Of a DNA stretch of 64,000 bases, positions 58,521-64,000 are shown piece after piece. The translations under genes were made by a program, and so were the position numbers. Origin of the DNA: Ralstonia soli. Lineage in GTDB: Bacteria > Pseudomonadota > Gammaproteobacteria > Burkholderiales > Burkholderiaceae. The stretch covers positions 248,001-312,000 of the forward strand of contig NZ_JAMXHT010000007.1 in the NCBI RefSeq assembly GCF_023955655.1, written 5' to 3'. Each line of letters opens with the position of its first letter. Position 1 is the stretch's first letter. A model generated the notes under the pieces. The model was not told where the DNA came from. It searched no databases and saw nothing but the letters and a program-made list of their open reading frames with translations.

Positions 58521-59381
58521 ATGTCTGATCAACCCCAACAGCAACCGCCCCAGCACCAGGACCGCCAGCCCGGTACCGAAGACGAAATGACGCCGCGCCC
58601 CCGCGCCGAGATGGAGGGCTACATCGGCAGCGGCAAGCTCGCAGACAAGGTCGCCATCGTGACCGGCGGCGACAGCGGCATCGGCCGCGCCGTGGCCATC
58701 GGCTTCGCCAAGGAAGGGGCCGACGTGCTGATCGCCTACCTGGACGAACACGACGACGCCAACCAGACTTGCCGTCTCGTGCGCGCCACCGGCCGCCGCT
58801 GCGAAGCCATTGCGGGCGATCTGGGTGACGAGGCGCATGCGCTTGCAGTGGTCACGCAAGCCGTGGCCATGTTCGGCAAGATCGACATCGTGGTGAGCAA
58901 CGCGGCAGAGCAGCACCCGCAATCGAGCCTGGCCGACATCGATGCCATGCAGCTCGAGCGCACGTTCCGCACCAACGTCTTCGCCATGTTCTTTCTGCTG
59001 CGCGCGGCGCTGCCGCACCTGCACGAGGGCGCGCGCATCATCACGACCACGTCGGTTACGGCGTTTCGCGGCAGCGGGCACCTGGTGGACTACGCGGCCA
59101 CCAAGGGCGCGATCCTGGCGTTCACGCGTTCGCTCGCCCAGCAGCTGGCCGAGAAGGGCATCCTGGTGAATGCGGTCGCGCCGGGGCCGATCTGGACCCC
59201 GCTGATCCCCTCCACCTTCGACGCCGAGCACGTCGCCAAATTCGGCAGCAAGGAACCGCTGGGCCGCGCCGGGCAGCCCGATGAAGTGGCGCCTTGCTAC
59301 ATCTTTCTGGCGTCTTCCGATGCGAGCTATATGACGGGGCAGACGTTGCACCCCAACGGCGGGGAGGTGGTGAACGGGTGA
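58521..59381 (+). CDS. SDR oxidoreductase, YghA/YhdG type
   Basis: The 286-residue SDR has a Gln- and Pro-rich N-terminal arm of about 40 residues before AIVTGGDSGIGRAVAIGFAKE, then SNAA and the active site YAATKGA, ending with TGQTLHPNGGEVVNG. The arm and the TGGDSGIG variant are typical of the YghA/YhdG group linked to stress and stationary phase. The substrate is unknown. It is divergent from the DUF421 gene. Confidence 0.92.
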   Translation: MSDQPQQQPPQHQDRQPGTEDEMTPRPRAEMEGYIGSGKLADKVAIVTGGDSGIGRAVAIGFAKEGADVLIAYLDEHDDANQTCRLVRATGRRCEAIAGDLGDEAHALAVVTQAVAMFGKIDIVVSNAAEQHPQSSLADIDAMQLERTFRTNVFAMFFLLRAALPHLHEGARIITTTSVTAFRGSGHLVDYAATKGAILAFTRSLAQQLAEKGILVNAVAPGPIWTPLIPSTFDAEHVAKFGSKEPLGRAGQPDEVAPCYIFLASSDASYMTGQTLHPNGGEVVNG

Positions 59382-59415
59382 CCCGGCGCGCTGCGTCGGC
59401 GCCACCCGCCGTGCA

Positions 59416-60558
59416 TCAGAAGGCGGTGCGCATGCCGATCATGGCGCCGAGCTGGCCCACGCCCTTGGCCGGCGTCGTGCCGCCCCCTCCGCCGCTCACA
59501 GAGTATTGGGCGTTGGCACTGTTCCACAGGTAGCCCGTCTGCGCGTAAAGCGCCGTGCGCTTGGACAAGGCATACACACCGCGCAGCACCGCCATGGTGG
59601 CGCTGCGGCCCTGGTCTGCGTTGACGATGCGGATGAGGCCCGCATCGAGCGTGAGCGCACCGGTGAGCGGATAGCTGCCGTTGACGAAGTAGAGGTTGGA
59701 GCGCACGTTGCCCGCCGCTGCCAGCAGATGGCGGCCGATCCATCCCACCCCGAGCTTGCCGCTGCCCAGCTTCACATAACCGTTGGCGACGATGCGGCGG
59801 TCCTTGTCTGCCGCATCGGTGAACGCAACCGGCGCACTGCCGTTGAAGAACGACGCCGTGGCACCGGCACCGCCGCGCTGCTCTTCATACGCGCCGGCCA
59901 CGCCAAAGGTGGCCGCGTCGTACTTCACCATCGCCGACATGGCCCGGCATGACGATGCGTTGCCTGCCACCTCGCCCGCGCATGTGCCCGAGGCCGGCAC
60001 GCCGCCCGCTGCATCGCGGCCAGACGAGTACGTGGCGCCGACCGTCAAACCGCTGAAGGTGCCCTTGTAGGCGATGGTGTTGTCGGTGCGCGCGTTGGGG
60101 ATGTAGGCATCCAGCGAGCCGATCGCGTACTGGCTGGGGCCGAGGATGTCTGCGTCGGCCAGCGACAGGAAGACCATGCTGTACTGCCGGCCCAGCGTCA
60201 CCGTGCCGTAGTCGCTCGCCAGCCCAACCCACGCCTGGCGACCGAACAGGCGGCCGCCCTGCCCGGACGTGCCCGTATCGGTATTGAAGCCACTTTCCAG
60301 CGTGAACACGGCTTTCATGCCGTTGCCCAGGTCTTCGGCGCCGCGCAAGCCCCAGCGCGAAGGCAGCGTGCCCGTGACGGACGGCATGCGCGTGAGGCCG
60401 TTGCCGTTGGCATTGGCGTGGCTGACGTATTCGATGCCAGTGTCGATCAGGCCGTACAGCGTCACGCTGCCCTGGGTGCTATCGGCGCGGGCCGCGCCGC
60501 TGGCAAGTGCGAGTGCTGCTGCCGCCAGACAGCACAGGCGCATGGTGGTTTTCTGCAT
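59416..60558 (-). CDS. Gram-negative trimeric porin (Burkholderia type)
   Basis: The 380-residue outer-membrane protein has a signal peptide (about 1-25, ending GAARA), the mature start SVTLYGLIDTGIEYV, then strands such as LGRQYSMVF and RSNLYFVNGSYPL. It ends in a terminal Phe (IGMRTAF), as required by the BAM complex. It is a general or phenolic-specific diffusion porin. AGGAGG precedes the ATG. It is the last gene of the phenolics cluster, 115 bp after the MFS gene. Confidence 0.93.
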   Translation of the reverse strand: MQKTTMRLCCLAAAALALASGAARADSTQGSVTLYGLIDTGIEYVSHANANGNGLTRMPSVTGTLPSRWGLRGAEDLGNGMKAVFTLESGFNTDTGTSGQGGRLFGRQAWVGLASDYGTVTLGRQYSMVFLSLADADILGPSQYAIGSLDAYIPNARTDNTIAYKGTFSGLTVGATYSSGRDAAGGVPASGTCAGEVAGNASSCRAMSAMVKYDAATFGVAGAYEEQRGGAGATASFFNGSAPVAFTDAADKDRRIVANGYVKLGSGKLGVGWIGRHLLAAAGNVRSNLYFVNGSYPLTGALTLDAGLIRIVNADQGRSATMAVLRGVYALSKRTALYAQTGYLWNSANAQYSVSGGGGGTTPAKGVGQLGAMIGMRTAF

Positions 60559-60673
60559 GGGTGGCCCCCTCCTAGGGTCGAGCTGGGTCCGCCCCCCTGT
60601 TGTCTTGGCGGGCCAGCGGTTTGGAATGGTGGGAAGCGCCATCCGCAACGGGACGGCGCGACAGTGAAACGCG

Positions 60674-61897
60674 CTAGTCCTGCGCACGCGGCTGCTTGAG
60701 CAGCAGCAATGCCGCAAGCGCCGCGATGATGGTGACGGGGATGCTGGCCCCGATGATGGTGGTCGACTGCTGCCCCATCGCCAGCAACTGCCCGGCGAGC
60801 ATCGGCCCGGCAATCGATCCCAGCCGGCCCACCGCCACGGCCGCGCCCACACCCGTGCCGCGTACTGCGGTCGGGTAATAGGCGGCCGCCAATGCGTAGA
60901 GCACCGATTGCGCGCCGATCACGAACAGCCCCGCCATGAACGCGCCCGCCGACATGGAGGCCACGCCACCCGCCCCGGCCAGCAACGACAGCGCCGCGAT
61001 GATGCCGACATACATGCCCGACACCACCCAGCGCGGGCGTGCCGCATCCATCAACATGCCGATCCCCAGCGCACCCGCGCCGCCACCGATGTTGAACAGG
61101 ATCTGCACCATGCCCACCTGCGGACGGCTGAGCCCCTGTGCAGCCATCAAGGAAGGCAGCCAGTTGAGCAGGAAATACAGCACGATCAACGTAAAGAAAT
61201 AGCTGATCCACAGGAGCAGCGTGGCCACCAGGCGCCGCTCCTTGAACAGCGCCCACGACACCGGCGGCGGCTGGATGGCCCGGCCATCGCGCTGTGCGGC
61301 GCTGTCGAAGCGGCGCGACTCCTGCAGCGTCAGCAGCAGCGGCACGATCAGCAGCGGGCCGAAGCCGCCCACATAGAAGATATGGCGCCAGCCGGTATCG
61401 CCCGCGCTCAGCATGCCCACCACCGCCGCGATGGCCCCGCCGAAGGGGATGCCGCAATACATGATGCTGACCGCCGTGTTGCGCAGGCGTGTGGGCACCG
61501 CCTCTGCGCACAGGGCGATCAGGTTGGGCATGGCCGCGCCCAGACCCAGGCCGGTGGCCACACGGATCATCAGCAGGCTGTTGAAATCCCACACATGGGC
61601 GGTGGCCACCGAGAACACGCCGAACAGCGCCGTGGCCAGGATCAGCACGCGCTTGCGGCCGATGCGATCAGCCAGCCGGCCACCCAGCATGGCCCCGGGC
61701 AGCAGGCCGAACGTACCGGCACTGAAGGCCAGGCCCATCTGCGCAACCGACAGGCCGAACTCGCGTGCCATGCGCGGTGCGGCCACGCCGATGGATTGCA
61801 GGTCGAGCCCTTCGAGCAGCGCGACGATGAAGCACAGGCCCAGCGTCATGGCGACCCCGGGCATGGCCGTGTCCCGGGTGAGCGTGGTGGTTTGCAT
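60674..61897 (-). CDS. MFS aromatic acid transporter (AAHS family, MhpT-like)
   Basis: The 407-residue protein has 12 helices. The first contains LLEGLDLQSIGVAAP, where AAHS members have DGFD or similar, and the loop 2-3 motif A is GGRLADRIGRKRVL. A conserved GLGLGAAMPNLIAL follows. It imports aromatic acids with protons, and the neighbours suggest ferulate or a related phenylpropanoid. AAGGAG precedes the ATG at 61897. It lies 41 bp downstream of the esterase gene. Confidence 0.92.
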   Translation of the reverse strand: MQTTTLTRDTAMPGVAMTLGLCFIVALLEGLDLQSIGVAAPRMAREFGLSVAQMGLAFSAGTFGLLPGAMLGGRLADRIGRKRVLILATALFGVFSVATAHVWDFNSLLMIRVATGLGLGAAMPNLIALCAEAVPTRLRNTAVSIMYCGIPFGGAIAAVVGMLSAGDTGWRHIFYVGGFGPLLIVPLLLTLQESRRFDSAAQRDGRAIQPPPVSWALFKERRLVATLLLWISYFFTLIVLYFLLNWLPSLMAAQGLSRPQVGMVQILFNIGGGAGALGIGMLMDAARPRWVVSGMYVGIIAALSLLAGAGGVASMSAGAFMAGLFVIGAQSVLYALAAAYYPTAVRGTGVGAAVAVGRLGSIAGPMLAGQLLAMGQQSTTIIGASIPVTIIAALAALLLLKQPRAQD

Positions 61898-61938
61898 GGC
61901 GTCTCCTTCCCGATGTTGGGGATGTTGGAAAGCGGACG

Positions 61939-63678
61939 TCATTCGCAGCGGAAGCTGGATGCGTCGTTGATATTGCCGGTGCCCGTGTAGCGTGCGTTCT
62001 TGGGGTAGGCGCACAGCGGTCGGGTGCGGTCGTGGCCGGCGGCGTTCCAGTCGGCGGGCACCTCGGCGTTGGGCACAGCGTTGGACGGGCCGCGCGCGGT
62101 GGCCACCACGCTATCGGGCGCCACACCCTGCTCGACCCACGCCACCAGCGGCGTCAGCATGTCGAACTGGTCGGCCGTCGGGCCGCCCGAGCAATGGTTC
62201 ATGCCGGGCACCGGGTAGAAGCGCGCGAAGTTGCCGGCATCTCCACCGTTGGCGGCGGCCAGGCGCTGGTACCAGTCCGTTGTGTCGTCAGACGAGAAGA
62301 CCGGGTCGCTCGTGCCGTGGTAGACCATCAACTTGGCGCCGCGCTGCTTGAGCGTGGCCAGGTTGGTCTCATCGGGCGGCGTCATGAACGACCATGCCGA
62401 CTCGGTGTACGTGGCGTCGGTGGCGAAGATCTTCGGCGCGTCGGTATCCATGTTGAACGCCAGCCCGTACGCCGTGAGCGTGGTGATGGCCGATGCCGGC
62501 TGTGGCGTGGTCGTAAAGACGAACGCCAGCGCGGCGGGATCCAGCTGGATGGAGTTGCCCTGCTTCCACGCCGCCCAGTTGCTGCCGCTGATGCCGGCAT
62601 CAAACGGGAAACCCGAATACAGCGCCTGCCCTGCACTGTTGCGTGCACCGGCAAACAGGTTGGCCAGCACGGTCTTCTGCGCCGACGTCAGGCACGTGCC
62701 ATCCCGAGCGCCCGTGCATGTGGGCACATCGTTGGCAAGGCTGAAGGCGGACTGGCATGCCTTGAGGTTGTTCACCATGCCGTCGGTCGCGCCGTCCAGG
62801 GCATCGCACTTGGCGAGGACGCGGCTGGCCACCATGGCGCGCTCTGTTGCGCTCAGTGCGGTAGTGATGTCGGGGAAGCCGGCCGCGGTGTTGGCCGTGG
62901 CCACCGTCGCCAGTTGCTGCGCGCTGTACACCTCGTTGATGGCCGCCTTGGGCAGGTGGAAGCCGGGGTCGCCGGCCAGGATGCCGTCATACGCGTTGGC
63001 CGAGCGCGCGGCGGCCACCATCGCATGGCGCCCGCCGTTGGAGCAGCCGCCAAGGTAGCTGCGATCCGGCGCCTTGCCGTATACCTGCGCGATCATCGAC
63101 TTGGCCATCGGCGTGAGCACCGCCACGGCGTTGTAGCCGTAGTCGAGCCGCGCCTTCGGGTCCAGCCCGAAGAGCGGGTTCTGGCTGCCACTGTGCCCCG
63201 CGTCGGAGCTGATGACGGCAAAGCCCGACCCAAGGGCACTCGTGATGGGGCCGCCGCCCAGCGCGCCGAGCGCAGTCAACACCGAACCATCCAGCCCGCC
63301 GTTGGCCTGGTAGAAGAAGCGGCCGTTCCAGGCCTTGGGCAGGCGCATCTGGAAGCCGATGGCGTAGGTTTTTCCGTCCACCGGACTCACGCGGCTGTTC
63401 ATCGTGCCGGTGATCAGGCAATGCTCCGGGACGGCATTGCCGCCCACGGTCAGCGTACCGGCGGCGACCGTTGAGACGGCCGTGATGCTGGTGTTGGCAA
63501 AGGCCAGCTTGCCGGCAAAGCTCTCGCACGTGGCGGCGAGATTCATGCCGGTGGCCGGGCTGAGTTGCGGAAGCGTGCTGGCCGAACTGCTGGTGGCACT
63601 GTCGTCGTTGCAACCGGCGCAGGCCAGCGCGAGGGCGAACGCCCCCAGCGCCATGCCGCGTGACATGACGGTCTTCAT
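61939..63678 (-). CDS. Tannase/feruloyl esterase family hydrolase, exported
   Basis: The 579-residue protein hydrolyses phenolic esters, releasing ferulate, gallate or similar. It has an export signal (about 1-23) with an imperfect lipobox near LACAGC. The catalytic triad fits the CS-D-HC pattern: Ser in GGCSNGGRHAM (S213), Asp in YHGTSDPVFS and His in PGMNHCSGG, with neighbouring cysteines that would form a disulfide. AGGAGGAG precedes the ATG. It is upstream of the aromatic acid importer and downstream of the CoA ligase. Confidence 0.93.
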   Translation of the reverse strand: MKTVMSRGMALGAFALALACAGCNDDSATSSSASTLPQLSPATGMNLAATCESFAGKLAFANTSITAVSTVAAGTLTVGGNAVPEHCLITGTMNSRVSPVDGKTYAIGFQMRLPKAWNGRFFYQANGGLDGSVLTALGALGGGPITSALGSGFAVISSDAGHSGSQNPLFGLDPKARLDYGYNAVAVLTPMAKSMIAQVYGKAPDRSYLGGCSNGGRHAMVAAARSANAYDGILAGDPGFHLPKAAINEVYSAQQLATVATANTAAGFPDITTALSATERAMVASRVLAKCDALDGATDGMVNNLKACQSAFSLANDVPTCTGARDGTCLTSAQKTVLANLFAGARNSAGQALYSGFPFDAGISGSNWAAWKQGNSIQLDPAALAFVFTTTPQPASAITTLTAYGLAFNMDTDAPKIFATDATYTESAWSFMTPPDETNLATLKQRGAKLMVYHGTSDPVFSSDDTTDWYQRLAAANGGDAGNFARFYPVPGMNHCSGGPTADQFDMLTPLVAWVEQGVAPDSVVATARGPSNAVPNAEVPADWNAAGHDRTRPLCAYPKNARYTGTGNINDASSFRCE

Positions 63679-63740
63679 GAGTCTCCTCCTGGATGGATAA
63701 ACCGGTCTGTGCCGGTTCGGTCTGATGCGTTGTGGGTGGG

Positions 63741-64000
63741 TCAGCCTGCGCGGATCACGGTCGGATCGCCTTCGCGGTACAGCGCATCGACCTGCGCCGC
63801 ACGATGCGTGAGCACGGCGCGCTGGTTGAGCGAGCCCTTGTCGGTCATCTCGCCACGGTCCAGCGATGGCGGCGTGTCCAGTAACAGCAGCCGCGCCACG
63901 CGCGTCGCGCTGCCGGTGGCCGTGGCGTTCAGTTCATGCAGGAGCGCGGCAAACGCGGCACGCACGGCGGGCGTGGCCAGTACATCGGCAAGGCTCGCCG
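63741..64000 (-). CDS. Feruloyl-CoA synthetase-like AMP-binding enzyme, C-terminal end (partial)
   Basis: Only the last 86 residues are in the window and the frame is open to the edge. The end SATRVARLLLLDTPPSLDRG, EMTDKGSLNQRAVLTHRA and ALYREGDPTVI matches the C-terminus of feruloyl-CoA synthetases and related acyl-adenylating enzymes. With K in MTDKGS as the likely adenylation lysine, it would activate hydroxycinnamates to CoA esters. It stops 62 bp before the esterase gene, in the same direction, as expected for one catabolic operon. Confidence 0.72.
   Translation of the reverse strand, partial: ASLADVLATPAVRAAFAALLHELNATATGSATRVARLLLLDTPPSLDRGEMTDKGSLNQRAVLTHRAAQVDALYREGDPTVIRAG

Overview
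The window is 64 kb of dense, high-GC chromosomal sequence from a betaproteobacterium of the Burkholderiaceae, most likely Ralstonia or a close relative such as Cupriavidus. The signs are protein families and gene order: kbl next to the short-chain-dehydrogenase type of threonine dehydrogenase, a zwf-pgl-glk operon opposite edd with a HexR-type regulator nearby, a CzcE-like protein, a Gram-negative trimeric porin and a secreted AroQ chorismate mutase. The species is inferred, not proven. I saw no rRNA, tRNA, insertion sequence, prophage or CRISPR array.

Layout. 1-2.0 kb: the 5' part of a PgaA-like exporter gene and a degenerate LuxR-type response regulator. 2.6-13.2 kb: threonine catabolism (kbl-tdh) with a divergent XRE-cupin regulator and an inverted-repeat operator between them, a MATE exporter, an APC permease, a LysR/hydrolase pair and an EAL-GGDEF protein. 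13.2-14.1 kb: a gene-poor, AT-richer gap. 14.1-21.3 kb: a secreted propeller plus discoidin-domain protein and a set of small metabolic or regulatory genes ending in a secreted chorismate mutase. 21.3-25.0 kb: a DegQ/DegP-type protease behind a QseBC-like two-component pair. 25.1-31.8 kb: hexR, a CzcE-like gene, then glk, pgl and zwf on the minus strand and edd divergent. Two 15-bp TGTA-N7-TACA sites, fitting HexR control, lie one near each start. 31.9-34.4 kb: YceH, a universal stress protein and two unknowns. 34.6-39.2 kb: a five-gene caa3-type cytochrome oxidase operon. 39.2-40.5 kb: a PLP-dependent sulfur amino acid enzyme.

40.6-44.1 kb holds the most unusual locus. A 993-residue protein joins an Atm1-like ABC half-transporter to a degenerate histidine-kinase ATPase region and a complete receiver domain. 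It is translationally coupled to a small protein resembling the GlcG/HbpS heme-binding fold.

44.5-56.1 kb is a glycan locus. A largely overlapping operon encodes a GT4, an SDR, a GmhB-like phosphatase, two GT9 heptosyltransferase-like enzymes, a NodU-type carbamoyltransferase, a GT2, another glycosyltransferase and a UDP-glucuronate decarboxylase with a histidine-rich leader. Converging on it are a second GT2, a PIG-L deacetylase and the stub of an alcohol dehydrogenase gene. No polymerase, flippase or priming transferase is present.

56.3-59.4 kb: a divergent Nramp-like transporter, a small disordered protein, a DUF421 membrane protein and an SDR, a stress-type set. 59.4-64 kb: a minus-strand cluster for plant phenolics, with a porin, an aromatic-acid MFS importer, a tannase/feruloyl esterase and the 3' end of a feruloyl-CoA synthetase-like gene cut by the window edge.
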